Counted from the first letter of the stretch, positions 1-11,700 are shown. The stretch: DNA of 64,000 nucleotides from Buddleja alternifolia (GCA_019426215.1 CM033399.1:23879022-23943021); one strand, 5' to 3'. Numbers and translations are program-made. The notes: a model not told the origin generated them from the sequence alone.

Positions 1-825
1 CACATTTAGGTCCCTAAACTATCAAATGTTACAAAATAGTCATTGATCTATCAAACGTAATAACATAGTCCCTCAACTTAAGGACGTGTTTGGCTAATTT
101 TTTAAATTGATAAATCGTATAATGCGAATGTTATCTTTGAATATTAAATACTTTAATTATTTATATAATTTATGTTATTTTAATATGGTTATTATTTAAA
201 ATATATAATTAAAAAAAGTTAAGAAGATCAAAACATTAAAGAATGTAAAGTTAAATCATAATTAGAATCAATTATCGATATAAAATTCTACATAAATAAT
301 TTTTTAGATAATACTACAATTGATGTTTTTTTACTATAGAAGGCTAAGGACAATTAAATCCATAAATTTACTAACCCTAAATGTTGGATTTTCGGAAAGA
401 AAAGTTGGTGAAATGAGTTTTTTGAATTGAAAAACTTTATAAAAGATTTTTTTTTGGTATAAAGTTTATTTTAAGGAGGTTTTAGTAAATTTCCTTAAGA
501 AATTAGAAGAAAATCGATTTATTATTTTCTGCATAAAAGTGCGTAGAAAATTGTATGGTTAAAAAATAGTAAAGCTATAAGTACACAAAAAACTCATTTT
601 ATTGAAAGCAAGTGAGGGCAAAATATATAAACTTTTTCATTGGCCACATTGCGATGGTCAAACTCAATGCCACATCAGCAACATGTCATGGCAAGCCAAA
701 CACGTCCATCAAATCGAGGGACTATTTTGTTACATTTGATAGTTCATGGACCATTTTGTTATATTTGATAGTTCAGGGATCAAACTGAGATTTCAGGGGT
801 ATAAAATGTATTTTGCCCTAAAATA
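1..825. mobile_element. Non-autonomous TIR element (possibly cut by the window start)
   Basis: The first ~95 bases and the last ~130 bases are inverted repeats of each other: GGACGTGTTTGGC at 82-94 pairs with GCCAAACACGTCC at 694-706, and the tract 'tccctaaactatcaaatg' near 10 returns as its complement near 735-770, where the terminal motif is present twice. The inside is AT-rich and has no coding potential. Its inner part (about 95-500) resembles the element at 1,286-1,852, including a shared 'ttaaattgataaatcgta' tract, so the two belong to related families. The left target-site duplication may lie outside the window. Confidence 0.6.
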
Positions 826-873
826 TATAAATATGTCATCTTGGGATATTAAAATATAATAGAACTATGTTAT

Positions 874-909
<36 letters not shown>

Positions 910-1285
910 GACAAGTAAAACAAAGATAAAAAATTTGATCAATGTAAGAAATTAAAAATAAACTTGAAAAATCAATTAAGTAATACATGCTACTATACAA
1001 TTATTTGTGAATATAAAATTAATTACTATTTAACTATCAATATTATTATATATGACAAATACGAGGACTGGGGGCATATCTTTTGGATTCAAATGTGATT
1101 TTTGTTATTGTGAAAAAGTTAATAATACAAGGTAATCCATTACAGTGCTTATCTTATTTATTTAATCGCATGATGTGACACTCAATGACCAATGGTCATG
1201 TACACTAATATAAAAAAATATTAATTGGATATTACCTCAATCTTTTTGAAGTTAACCATTATGTTTTTTATAAATTTTTGGGGGG

Positions 1286-1852
1286 AAAATACTAAAATTC
1301 TCCTAAAATAAATTTATATATCCAAAAAACCCATCAAAATATTTTTCAATCTCAAAAACTCACTCTATAAATTTTTCATTCCAAAAAACATAAAAATTAG
1401 GATTACAACTTTTTGGATTAATCTGCCCTTCATCTACTGAGTGAAGAATTGATCAGTGGATTTTTCCTATTGAGATTATTTCATTTTAAATTTCTTAAAT
1501 TGATAAATCGTACCATGCGGATTTTATTTTTCAATATTAAATATTTTTAATATTTTATTTTGATTTTAATATGGTAATTATCTTTGAAAAAAGTAAAACT
1601 TTGAAAAAGATTTAATAATTTTGGGAATTTAAAATTAAAATCATAAATTAGTACGATTATCAATATAAAAGTTCTAAATAGATAAATTTCTACACGAAAG
1701 TATAATTGATTAATTTTTAATTTAGAAGGCTAAGGGCAATTAAGTCCATTAATTTATTAACCCTAAATAATTGGTTTTTTGTATTGAAAAATATCTTCAT
1801 GGGTTTTTTGGATAGTAAAATTTATTTTAGGGGAGTTTAGTAATTTGTCCTA
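1286..1852. mobile_element. MITE-like TIR element
   Basis: The left end (about 1,288-1,400) is a long imperfect inverted copy of the right end (about 1,745-1,852): 'actaaaattctcctaaaat' at 1,291 mirrors 'attttaggggagtttagt' near 1,824. There is no ORF inside. It is a short, AT-rich non-autonomous DNA element related to the interior of the element at 1-825. Confidence 0.55.
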
Positions 1853-3937
1853 AATTTCTTTTAAAAAAATTTATCTCGTATGCTCGCCAATCAACAAATT
1901 CTTATTTAAATAATGCTAGAAGGTAAAAAGATAAATTTATAAATAAAATAAAATGAAAATGAGCATCTAACTCTTCATGTTAGTATTTGGAAAGAAGGAT
2001 CAAGGGACCGCCTAGCCATGTTCCAATCTTGACGTACTTTCAGCCTACTTGGGGATAAGCAATCTCAATTTTAAGGAACTCGAAGTGCACATATTATTTT
2101 CCTTTATTTCAGTTCCACTAATTACTATTCCAACCCACCACCCATTATTTTCCAAAGCATCTACCAGATCACCATGGAAAAATCATATAGTCAATCGTTC
2201 AGGTGATGGAGGCATTGGTCGTATCTCATAGTATCTATTAACTTTTTATTTTGTATGAATGTATATTTCTCTCATAAATACCAAATTTGATGGGTTTCTG
2301 CAAGAGGACATTGAATTTTTTTTCTTCTTTAATGTATATGTAATAATTGCCAACTTTTTCCATTTCATTCACTCTAGCGAACTCCATTTCAAAATAATTA
2401 TTTTCCAACTCATCATCACATTGAGATTTAGGAAAAAGCGAAATACAATTCAAACGAAAAATATAATTAGAAAGTCTCGGACTCCAACCTGAGTTTCACT
2501 TTATCCCGAACTCCATGAGCTTGGACTTTGGACCAGTTAGATATGCTATATTTGTTTTATAATTAAAAAATCATATCTAACTTAATGGAAATTTTTATGA
2601 ATTTATTAAATTAAATTAAAATATAAGTATAAATTCTTTTAGTAAGAAATAAGAATAATATTTTCTTATTCAAATAAATAAGAATATTTATATGGATTAT
2701 TATTTAAACAAAATAAAGAATAATGTTAGATAACATATTTAAATTCTATAAGAATTTCTAAAATTAGAAATAAATATAACTTTATTTGAAGTCTATATAT
2801 AAAATATTATTTTAGTCTTTCTATTTAATTATATTATAATTTTAATATCATCTAGAAATATGTAACAATACAAATTATTTAATTTGTCTAATTTAAAGTG
2901 ATTAGCTATTAAATGCTATTTTCATTATTTATTGTTATCCATTATCATTTGATTGGCTACGTTGAAAATTAAGCTAAATTAAATTAATAATTCATTTTTT
3001 GTGAAAAATAATACAAAAAATTGACGGAATGGTTAATCAAAAATTGCATTTTGCCCCCTAACTGATATAGCTTGTATCAAACACCCTCTAAACCAATTTA
3101 TTTTTGTTACTTAACCCCAGCAAAAAAAAATAGAAAAAGAATTATACACACACTATAATGTAAGGGTGATTCTTTATTCATTTTTCTTAGTATATATTTG
3201 TTTCAATTAGAAGCGTGTTGGTCCCATGTAATTCTCAAAACTTTAGATTCATAGTTACGACGAATTTAACTGTCATATAAATCTTGATTAATTGCGCTAT
3301 AGTACACACAGACATACTACTTAGCGAGATTTGACTTGCATTTCTCATGGATGTATCACCAATTCTTGTTTGCTGCAACTTCCAATGTACCTCATGGTCT
3401 TAAATATTGACTGCAATACGAAAACAGTAGAAAGAAATAAAAAAATAGAATAAGTTGAGATAAGTTACAAAATATTGAAATAAAATCAAATAAAAATTTA
3501 TCATTACAAAATTCTTTAAGATTTTAGACAATTTAGGATTATCAAAATTAATAATCAACTCTTTTAGTTTAAGTCGAAACGCTTCATGTGGGTCTAGAAT
3601 TTATTTATTTACCTTCTTTATAAAATTAGTTTGGCGCAAGAGTTTGAAACTAATATTTTTTGCGGGAATTGACTATGGTGTTTTAAACAAAGTAGAAATC
3701 TAGTTTTTTTTAAGAAAACTACGGTAAAGTAGAAATCTAGTTGTTTTCTTTATATTAAAAGGTGTCCTACTACTAACGGGTTTATCTTTTATCTTATTAA
3801 TAGCTAATAAAAGTTATCAAATACTAAGAGAATTTTAAATATAAGTAAAGGTGTGAAAGTCCTTTCACAATAGAACATGTGAGTTATTCACACATTTATA
3901 TAGAGGTTAGATAGATTAGATAGAAGAATTAGATATC
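1853..3937. other. AT-rich intergenic sequence, nothing recognised
   Basis: About 2 kb of AT-rich DNA with only short ORFs (for example around 2,049-2,490) that lack any recognisable family, splice context or codon pattern. I see no gene, RNA or complete repeat here. Confidence 0.5.
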
Positions 3938-4142
3938 AAGACTTGTTGGTCTAGTGATATACACCTCTCACTTTGTGTGAGAGGTCCTGGGTTCGAATCG
4001 AGGCTTCCCTCTCCCTTCCTTTTTGGAGTTAGATAGAGTCTTTATTGCTCAGAATTATAACTATTAACTCAGGTTTGTCGGTTAAATATGTAGAGTATCC
4101 CCCCTCATCTTGAATTTTTTTAAAAAAAAGAAAAAGAAAAAA
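3938..4142 (+). mobile_element. tRNA-derived SINE
   Basis: It has an internal RNA polymerase III promoter: an A-box-like 'ttggtctagtgat' near 3,945 and a B-box-like 'GGTTCGAATCG' near 3,990, spaced as in a tRNA gene. The body does not fold as a full tRNA cloverleaf and is followed by about 100 bp of unrelated sequence ending in an A-rich tail (about 4,120-4,145). That layout (tRNA-like head, unrelated body, A-rich tail) is typical of a plant SINE, so it should not be annotated as a functional tRNA gene. Confidence 0.6.
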
Positions 4143-4385
4143 AAAGATAGATGAATTAGATTGGAATTAACATTTCCACGAAGAAACATCATTTCTTTCA
4201 TAAGTCATTTATGTTAGAGATGTATGAATTATTAGCCTTGCAAATAAATTCTCATCATAATTTTTAAAATATGAGAAAGAATGTTTAAGCAAAATATACC
4301 GTTCTATATACATATTCAGTATCAAATATAAACACAACCACAAAATAGTAATTGTTTTATATGCTTATTACAAAATCGTGCATCT

Positions 4386-4885
4386 ACCACTTTATGCTCG
4401 CTTTGGCTGTTCCTCGGTATCTCCTTCTGAACTCTTCCTAAATGCCCTCTCAGCTCATATATTCCATCATCTGATTTCATCTGTTCAGCTTGTGTCATAG
4501 CTTCTATCTTGAGCCGGGTATTTTGATCTTTACTCTCATCATGTCTAAAACATAACAGATTTTATAATGATAGTTTTCTATGAAAACATAAATATAATCA
4601 AATCAAATCAAATTAATAATGTACTGATATAACACACAATAAAAATAAAGCCACACAATTATATATGAAACTTCTAAATTCAATATAATCGAGAATATTG
4701 AAATACATATATTTTGAATTAGAAGTGTGAAAAACTGAAAAATTGTTCATTCCTAAATATTCTAAAGGCTCGTAAGCCTTCCCATGAATCATCACATGCC
4801 AATCAAGGAAAGTGACCAGGTAATGGATTGGTTGCCACCATTTGTTCATACCTTCATCATTTGTGCAGAAATAGGCAAACATATA
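4386..4885 (-). pseudogene. Two exon-like stretches of an unrecognised gene
   Basis: On the minus strand, about 4,545 down to 4,386 reads open without a stop as a charged, coding-looking peptide (containing EAMTQAEQMKSDDGIYELRG) and is preceded by a pyrimidine/TTTTAG acceptor-like signal. A second open stretch at about 4,885-4,750 contains NKWWQPIHYL and HVMIHGKAYEPLEYL. The two lie in the right order for consecutive exons separated by an AT-rich intron. I do not recognise the family, no start codon or full gene model can be built, and they may be relics. Confidence 0.2.
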
Positions 4886-5397
4886 TTAATTTTCTAAATT
4901 TTTTCAAACACCATATCACAAATTAACGTAATTGTAAGATGAGAAAATCATTGTTCCTTCGCAAAGTAATTAGGCTATCTAACGCCACATCTCATATTCA
5001 AGAATTTGAAAATATAATATGTGAAAATCCGTGGATATATATAAATTCTTGAAATTGAACTATTCATATTCACAAGAATCATTTAATTTAGTACTAAAAA
5101 CCATCTAATATATACATTGACCAAACTTGCAAGTCATATTCACAACAATAATTTAATTGTGAACTATTAATTTCAAGTTCTTGAACATTCATTTTTTATA
5201 AATAATAATAATAGTAATAATTGTTATAATTTTAATAGGGGATAACATAAAATTGAAAGATCATACTTATCTTTTATGGCTAAAAAAAACGTGAATGCAA
5301 GTGACGGAGAAATTTGTTGTATAAATAATTCATAACTAAAATAAATATGTGGTGAAATACATAAAAATTACTTAGTTACTATTATGTACATATATTG

Positions 5398-5860
5398 ATG
5401 TGGATAGAAATCCGTCTTTGAGCCAAACTGGGTAGTCCAATACTTTATGGGCCCAAGCCCAATGGTATTATGGACTTGGATCCTTCTAGAAAATATTATA
5501 TTTGGAAATGCTTAGCTGGAGGCCCCGACGACCTGACCTGCACAAGAAGGGCAACGCTAATTATGGACAGGCTGAAGACAAGATCTAATCAATCACCAAC
5601 CTTACCATATATAGACTTGCGCAGATCACGCCTGCGATTTTATATCTTTACCATTTATACCCTATTGATTATAGCCCAATATAGATAGATTATGATTAAT
5701 TCCTAGTATAGTTGACTTACCCTTTTCAACCCCCCCATCAATTTCTTGTATAAATATCATCTCCTAAAATGAATAAAGGATCGAACTATTTTACCCTCGT
5801 GGACGTAGGTCTGATTTTGGACCGAACCATGTATACCTTGTGTTCATCTATTTAATATTC
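5398..5860 (+). mobile_element. LTR-retrotransposon LTR fragment (solo LTR-like)
   Basis: The region contains the signature order of a plant LTR: a TATA-like 'tgtataaatatc' near 5,748, an 'aatgaataaagg' polyadenylation signal near 5,768, then 'gtggacgtaggtctg' and 'ggaccgaaccatgta' near 5,800-5,830, a motif pair commonly seen at the 3' side of plant retrotransposon LTRs. No gag or pol sequence flanks it on either side, so it is best read as a solo or degraded LTR. Exact ends are uncertain. Confidence 0.5.
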
Positions 5861-5925
5861 GTGCTTTATACTATATTTTTATATATTATATCGCATATTC
5901 TTATTGATGTGAAACCCACACACAT

Positions 5926-5957
<32 letters not shown>

Positions 5958-6887
5958 CATTATATCTCAATTATTTTTACAAAAATTTTAAACAACATCT
6001 GATTAAAAGAGGTAGATACAAAATTAGTTATGAGTAAATACAATGAATCACATGACTCATTTATTATTCTAGTGCTTAAAATGAATCACATTAATGTTTT
6101 TACAAGATAAGATTAAACTAATTATAAATATAATTAAGTTATTTACTTAATTATCCTTACATTTTTTCCTAAAATAATATTCATGTAAGTTTATTTTAGT
6201 CTCCACAAAAAAGTTAAGAAATGTAAATCATTCTTATCATCCATACTTTATAATAGTTATAGATTATAAATTATAAATTATTTCAGACTCATAATTTTTG
6301 TATGGATATATACAATAGGCAATATATATACAAATCAAACTAAAATCAACTCAATTATCACAAAAAAAAAAGAAAAAACTAAAATCAACTCACAAATTTT
6401 GGTGGAGCTAATCAATTTGTTTTTTTTTTTTTCTGTTTTTTGGTTTTTCCAAACTAACAACTAATTTTTATATGTAATACTTTAATTTCCCTCCCCAGTT
6501 GGAGGCGAGGCCGAACGTCACCTCAACAAACTGGAGCAAAGCATATTGCTCAGTAAAGGAGACTTAGCCCCGACGAACGCGATGCAATTGAAGATGCAAC
6601 GAAGATATTACGTACTTTGATGAGGTGACACTACTACAAAAATGGTCTATTACAACGCACCTATTACAGCGGTTTTTTGAAAACCGCTGAACGGAGGGAG
6701 CTTTTACAGCGGTTCATGGGTGAACCGCTGTAACAGGGTTGACCGCGGGACCTATTACAGCGGTTCTAAAAAGAACCGCTGTAATAGCCTATTATAGCGG
6801 TTCTTCTCAGAACCGCTATAATAGCTCCCGACCTATTACAGCTTCCCGCTTCTCTCTCTCACTCTCAAAATTTAAAACCCATTTGAG

Positions 6888-7037
6888 CCTCTCTCTCTCT
6901 CTCTCTACTCTCGGTCTCTCTCTCTACTCTCGGTCTCTCTCTCTCTCGATCCACCCCCAAAAGCTCGGCACCGCCGCCGCCGCCACCACCACCACATACC
7001 GGCACCGCCGGCACCACCACCACGACCGTGAGCTTCT

Positions 7038-7074
<37 letters not shown>

Positions 7075-7290
7075 GTATATTTGTATATGTGTGGGTGTAT
7101 GTATATTTGTGTGTGTGTGGGTGTATTTATATTTGTGTATATGTGGGTGTATGTATATTTGTGTATATGTGGGTGTATGTATATTTGTGTATGTGTGGGT
7201 GTATGTATATTTGGGTATGTGTGGGTGTATTTATATTTGTGTATATGTGGGTGTATGTATATTTGTGTATGTGTAGATGGGTGTATGTAT
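6888..7290. repeat. CT-repeats, GC-rich patch and TG-rich minisatellite inside the CACTA element
   Basis: CT/TC microsatellite tracts (about 6,888-6,950 and 7,036-7,064) flank a GC-rich CCG/CCA patch (6,965-7,026). They are followed by a minisatellite of roughly 24-bp units based on 'tgtgggtgtatgtatatt' (about 7,080-7,290). The repeats create overlapping spurious ORFs in all three forward frames, which argues against a real protein. Confidence 0.75.
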
Positions 7291-7298
7291 AAATTTGT

Positions 7299-7645
7299 GT
7301 ATTTACGAAAATATTTTTCGTTTATAATTTAACCATGTCGGAATGGCACGAAATTCGCACGGTCATAGAGAAACGGCATTCCGAACAAAACACAAGAAAT
7401 CTTGCGCTCTCGTGATTTTAGCCATCTGAGATCGTTTAAGGCCTCAAATACGCATTTTATTACAAAAATACGTATTTTTGTAATAAAACGCATATTTGAG
7501 GCCTTAAACGATCTCGGATGGCTAAAATCACGAGATCACAAATTATCTTGCGTTTTGTTTAGAATGCCGTTTCGCTATGACCGTGTGAATTTTGTGTCAA
7601 TCCGACACGGTAAAATTATAAACGAAAAAATAAAATTAAAAAAAA
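7299..7645. repeat. Long imperfect palindrome at the CACTA centre
   Basis: Two arms of about 170 bp meet with no spacer at 7,471/7,472, where 'caaaaatacgtatttttg' is perfectly self-complementary. The innermost ~63 bp of each arm are almost identical, and similarity continues outward through 'cacggtcata' and 'tttataattt' to about 7,299 and 7,645. A transcript would fold into a long hairpin. Confidence 0.8.
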
Positions 7646-7963
7646 AATACTACCTATTACAGCGGTTATGGAAATAACCGCTGTAATAGTAGATCCTATT
7701 ACAGCGGTTATGGAAATAACCGCTGTAATAGGCTCCGAAAAAGCAGTTATTTGTATAACTGCTATAATAGGTTATACCTATTACAGCGGTTATAAAAATA
7801 ACCGCTGCAATAGGTGCCTATTACAGCGGTTTTTAACCGCTGTAATTAGCCTTAACCAATTACAGCGGTTAAAACCGCTATTACAGCGGTTAAAACCGCT
7901 GTAATAGGTCATTTCTGTAGTAGTGCGAAAGATTTTGCAGAGAAGGCAACTCCAATTTCTTAG

Positions 7964-8238
7964 TGAGACGCGACGTAGAGAATTTCAACTGTCATATCTG
8001 TTATCGAATTAAAGCTGATGCTGAAAAGTGAAAACTGTGGGATGATTGAATTCGTTTCAGATTGGTTTGAGGATTATCGATCAAAATTTAGTTTGAAAAT
8101 GATAATTTTGAAATAAACTAACATACAATTGATTTTCATTAATCCCTAACAAAATCGAATACGATGTTTTGTTGTTGTTGTTGAATTAGGTACATCATTA
8201 ATGTAGGCATATTTAATCGATCCATATAAAATATCTAG
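7964..8238. other. Spacer between CACTA-split exon and next TIR element
   Basis: AT-rich sequence after the presumed stop of the interrupted exon. It could be its 3' untranslated region, and I see no other feature in it. Confidence 0.35.
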
Positions 8239-9293
8239 AGATAATTACACTAACTATCCCTCTGATTTAGTGTAATTACAGTCCAGTTAGCTTATTTTGA
8301 GCACATAACAAATACATTTCTCTTATAATAAAACGTTACAATTGCTCATTTCCGTTAGAAAATTAATGGATTTGCTAATATCGTCAAAAAATATTCTCTA
8401 AATCTTCTATTTTGCTCTTGAGGGAGTGAATGTAATTTTTCATATTTCAGAGGATGTAATTGTAACTTTCAATTTAGTTTTAAATAAATGAGTTCATTAA
8501 AAACCTTGTTAATATCTTGATAATGAAGTGTAAATTTGGATTTATGTCAATTTGAATACTTTTTAGTAATGAAAACAAATACCAAGTTACGATTAAATTT
8601 AAGAGTAATATCATAATTCAATGTAGATACATCTAAATCAGTAAGTTGCCAAAAAGAATATCAAACTATTTAGCAGTAGTAAATTAAAATAAGTTGAAAG
8701 AGAATAAATAAATAAATATATATCTAAGCATATAATAAAAAAATGGAAAATTTTAAAAGTATATTACGTAAAAGTTATATAAAAAAGAAAAAAAAGTAAC
8801 GAAAGTTATTAGTAGGGGTTGAAAATAAGGTTTTATTTTAAGAGGGAGGTATATGTTATCCAATATAGCGGAATGTATTGTAATTACACTAAATAAGGAG
8901 GGTGTTAATATAATTATCCCTTTTTAAAAAAAAAATATTTTGCATTTTCTTTAAATCAGGGAGGGGTGAGATTGACATTGTACATTCTCCGTCATGTTTG
9001 ACTAACGGCCATTAATCAGAGGGGGTTCAATGTAAGGTCTTATTATAAGAGGGGTTGTTTGTTATGGGCAAAAAGCCAAAAAATAAGCAGATTGGACTGG
9101 TACATGCCTCAATTCTTTTAACCAGATGTCTCGGGTTCGAGCCCTGGATATGGAAAAAATTCTCAGGAGAGTTAGTCACACACTTTCTGTGGATGTTCCC
9201 GACTTGAACAGTATTAGTCTGGCTCAAATTGTTAGGACAGATGTGGGAAACCAAAAAAAGAAAAAGAAAAAGGGTAGTAAGTGTAATTAACCC
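8239..9293. mobile_element. TIR element(s) with a duplicated right end
   Basis: The left end 'ataattacactaactatccc' at 8,241 is matched by an inverted end 'gtgttaatataattatccc' finishing near 8,921. A second, related right end follows: 'cttattataagaggggttg' at about 9,038 and 'gtgtaattaaccc' at 9,281-9,293 again mirror the left-end interior ('cttataataaaacgttac' near 8,320). So there are either two nested or adjacent family members, or one element with a duplicated end. The second end is interrupted by the SINE at about 9,086-9,276. There is no transposase. Confidence 0.55.
9086..9276 (+). mobile_element. Second tRNA-derived SINE
   Basis: A B-box-like 'GGGTTCGAGCCC' near 9,131 sits about 40 bp after an A-box-like tract ('attggactggtacat', 9,091). 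About 100 bp of non-tRNA body follow, including 'gtggatgttcccgacttg', and then an A/G-rich tail ('aaaaaaagaaaaagaaaaa', about 9,253-9,272). It lies inside the terminal part of a TIR element, so it inserted later. Confidence 0.5.
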
Positions 9294-10062
9294 AAATATT
9301 TAATTCTCAATGTGGAATGTAAAAATACCCTAGCTCACATAATTTGTCTGGGAATCTCCACCGCTCTAGCGCTCCAGGCGCGCTCCGGCGACTTCAAGGC
9401 GGGGCCGCCATCGTAAGGCAATTTAAAATTTCTTAAGGCAATATATATAGGGATAATTACATCCAACATCCTAAGGTATTGCGAAATTACAAAAAACATC
9501 CTCTAATTCAATAAATTACATCTAACATCTTAATGTTTTATTCTGTCCAACAAATAGCACCTTCCGTTAGGGTTACTGTACGGCGTCGTTAACTTGTTTG
9601 GTGAACTTTCGAAAATGCCCCTGTCCTTTTTTAACATGGAAACCCTATAATTTTCGGACAAGTATACCCTTTTGATGTAAATTGTAATGTTTTGTAAAAA
9701 TATAGGTGTTATACGTAATGTTGTATATAAAAATATAAAAAAATATTTGCAAGAAAATAAAATAAATTAGAAATTATTAAAATTATATTAAAATTATGTA
9801 TAAAATATTATTTTATTCTTTTATTTAAATTTATATATAGGAGTTTATATAATAGATTAGACTATATAATAGTTTATATAATTTAAATTATATATTTTAA
9901 TTTAATTTATGAAATTTACAAACAAGTTTAATTATTGTATTTTAATAAATTTAATTTCTAAACTAAATTACTTAAATAATATATTATTTTATAAAATGAA
10001 TAAAAAAGAAAAAGAAAAGGGGTGGGGAAAGATGAACAGTAGTCGTCTTCTCCACCCCACCC

Positions 10063-11052
10063 TCACGCACACACACACAACAATACACACACACATACAC
10101 ACAATTACACGAGCGCACACACACACAATCACACACACACTCATACACGCACACACCATCTCACACACACACAACAACCATGGTCTTAAATATCCTCCGA
10201 AATCTTGAAATTTCGACCGAAATTTCGGATTTCCTGGGGTCTCGAAGCGAAATTTCACCTTCGATCCAATTTGGCAGAATATCTAACAAAATCCCCCGAT
10301 ATTTTTGATATTTCCCGAAATCTTGAATTCTTAATAAAATTACTTTGTCAAATATCTACCGAAATTTCCCAAAATTTCGACCATACTCAAATATTTCAAA
10401 TTTTAAAATAATATTTAATTATTTATTTTTAAATAAGAATGAATCCAAATTATTGTGGTTGTCTATAAATGATCTACCAACATTCAATATCATGGGATGA
10501 ATATTGTCAACATTTGACTAATAATTTGTACATGGAGTATGAAAGTGGAGGGAGAAGAGAGACCAATAATAGTGATTTCGATCCTCCGAGAAACTCAATG
10601 TGGTTTTAAGTGATGATTTGTATTAAAATTGTGGTATTTTATTTTAATAAAATTCCTAGGAGATTTGGTTATTACTTTACTCTCAAATCATATTTATTAT
10701 ATATTTTTCGCCACAGATTTTAGTCATACTATTTGACAAAATTCACTATACATACATTATATATACAATATTATTTACGTAAAATATGCATAATTATGAT
10801 ATTTAAAGTTACACAAAGTTTCATTGTAAATTTTCACTATAAATATCCATGATTTCTTTAAAATCGAAATCGAAATTTTGAATATTCCCGAAATTTCTAT
10901 CGAAATTTCCATAAATTTACTACCCGATATCGATACCGATATCGAAATTTAATACCTTGACAGCAACACACACATTCACACACACAATCACACACATGCA
11001 CACACACACACACGCACACACAATCACACACACACACAGTCACAGACACATA
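10063..11052. repeat. CA-rich microsatellite split by a hAT insertion
   Basis: Interrupted CACACA/CACACG tracts run from about 10,063 to 10,178 and resume at about 10,960-11,052. They were evidently one block before the hAT copy (10,179-10,959) inserted, because the 8 bases flanking the insert (ACAACAAC and ACAGCAAC) belong to the repeat. Confidence 0.7.
10179..10959. mobile_element. hAT-family remnant, copy 1
   Basis: Termini CATGGTCTTAAAT and, inverted, CAAGGTATTAAAT match those of the copy at 23,819-24,698. The flanking octamers ACAACAAC and ACAGCAAC differ at one base, fitting the 8-bp duplication of hAT transposons. The inner sequence near 10,500-10,610 still resembles the end of a transposase-type ORF ('gatttcgatcctccgagaaa' followed by a stop). 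The rest is rich in 'cgaaatttc' motifs in both orientations. The element is inactive. Confidence 0.75.
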
Positions 11053-11509
11053 TATATTATTACTTTTCTTTTAAGTTAAAATTTTTATTTTAAAATTGGA
11101 ATTAGAAGTAATTAAAAATGTGAAGGGGGTGGGGTGGGTAATATGGTAATTCAATTTATTTATTTTTTGTTTTTTGAATGTTTTTTCTTTTTTTATAAAT
11201 ATTCCGTAAGGGCAATTCGGTCTTTTTACACATTCCGTCCAACCTTACATCAAAAAGTGAAACTACAGGATGTTAGATGTAATTTATTAAATTAGGAGAT
11301 ATTTTTTTGTAATTTCGCAATACCTTATGATTAGGATGCTATGTGTAATTATCCTATATATATAGGGTCAAGATCTAATACATATCCTATATTAGATAAG
11401 ATATAAGACTCAATCTAAAATTTTTTGATCCATTAAATCCAATAGTCCAAAAAGAAATAAAAAAACAGGTGGAAAAATTGATTCCAATTGGATCAGGGGT
11501 ATAACACAT

Positions 11510-11700
11510 TATACAGTATGTTATAACACATTATACTGTACGGTATAACACATTATATAGTATCTTATAAGCCATTATACAGTGTGTTATAACACATTAT
11601 ACAGTTACAATACACCAACTTAACAATATACAGTTACAATACACTGACTTAACAAGATACTGTATAATGTGTTATACAGTATGTTATAACACATTATACA
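11510..11700. repeat. Short tandem repeats of a TATAACACATTATACAG motif
   Basis: Seven or so imperfect copies of a ~20-bp unit (TATAACACATTATACAG and its inverted form) lie inside the left part of the composite TIR element. Their theme is shared with the 'accattatacactacaat' units at 12,790-13,450, which suggests a common origin within the element. Confidence 0.6.

Larger units (their letters stand above)
6629..7925. mobile_element. Non-autonomous CACTA (En/Spm) transposon
   Basis: The element begins CACTACTACAAAAATG at 6,629 and ends with the inverted counterpart CATTTCTGTAGTAGTG at 7,925, the classic CACTA terminus. The flanking trinucleotides are TGA and CGA, close to the expected 3-bp duplication. 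Both subterminal zones (about 6,640-6,840 and 7,650-7,912) are packed with TTACAGCGGTT/AACCGCTGTAA modules, each arranged as a small hairpin, as expected for transposase-binding sites. No transposase is encoded; the open frames in the centre arise from CT- and TG-rich low-complexity DNA. The middle holds a long palindrome (7,299-7,645). Confidence 0.9.
6499..7963 (+). pseudogene. Old exon interrupted by the CACTA element
   Basis: 6,499-6,628 follows a good acceptor ('tttccctccccag') and reads as a peptide containing ERHLNKLEQSILLSKGDL and NAMQLKMQRRYYVL. The sequence just beyond the CACTA element (7,926-7,963) continues as KDFAEKATPIS and a TAG stop. Treating TGA/CGA at the element's borders as the 3-bp target duplication makes the two halves contiguous, apart from one frameshift shortly before the insertion. 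I do not recognise the family. Probably the last exon of a dead gene. Confidence 0.35.
9451..11354. mobile_element. TIR element of 1.9 kb, probably MULE-like, non-autonomous
   Basis: It starts GGATAATTACATCCAACATC and ends GGATGCTATGTGTAATTATCC. Inverted similarity continues inward for about 100 bp ('ttgcgaaattacaaaaaac' near 9,478 versus 'tttttttgtaatttcgcaa' near 11,305). Both borders are (TA)-rich (left 'tatatatag', right 'tatatatata'), compatible with the ~9-bp duplications left by Mutator-like elements, though low complexity makes this unsure. The interior has no transposase. It contains two CA-rich microsatellite blocks (about 10,063-10,180 and 10,960-11,052) and a nested hAT copy. Confidence 0.6.

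Noticed and set aside
3938..4010. A tRNA gene, suggested by A-box- and B-box-like sequences
   Set aside because: The arms do not complete a cloverleaf and the sequence continues into a SINE body with an A-rich tail.
6739..7332. A 197-codon ORF with Cys/Val/Tyr/Met-rich repeats and two overlapping ORFs in other frames
   Set aside because: Produced by CT and TG-rich low-complexity DNA and CACTA subterminal repeats; no protein family or codon pattern.
7402..7677. A 91-codon ORF in the CACTA centre
   Set aside because: It is the read-through of a palindrome, so the first half is the antisense of the second; not a protein.
9989..10258. ORFs across the CA-repeat block (Val/Cys- or His/Thr-rich)
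   Set aside because: Pure translation of a microsatellite on both strands.
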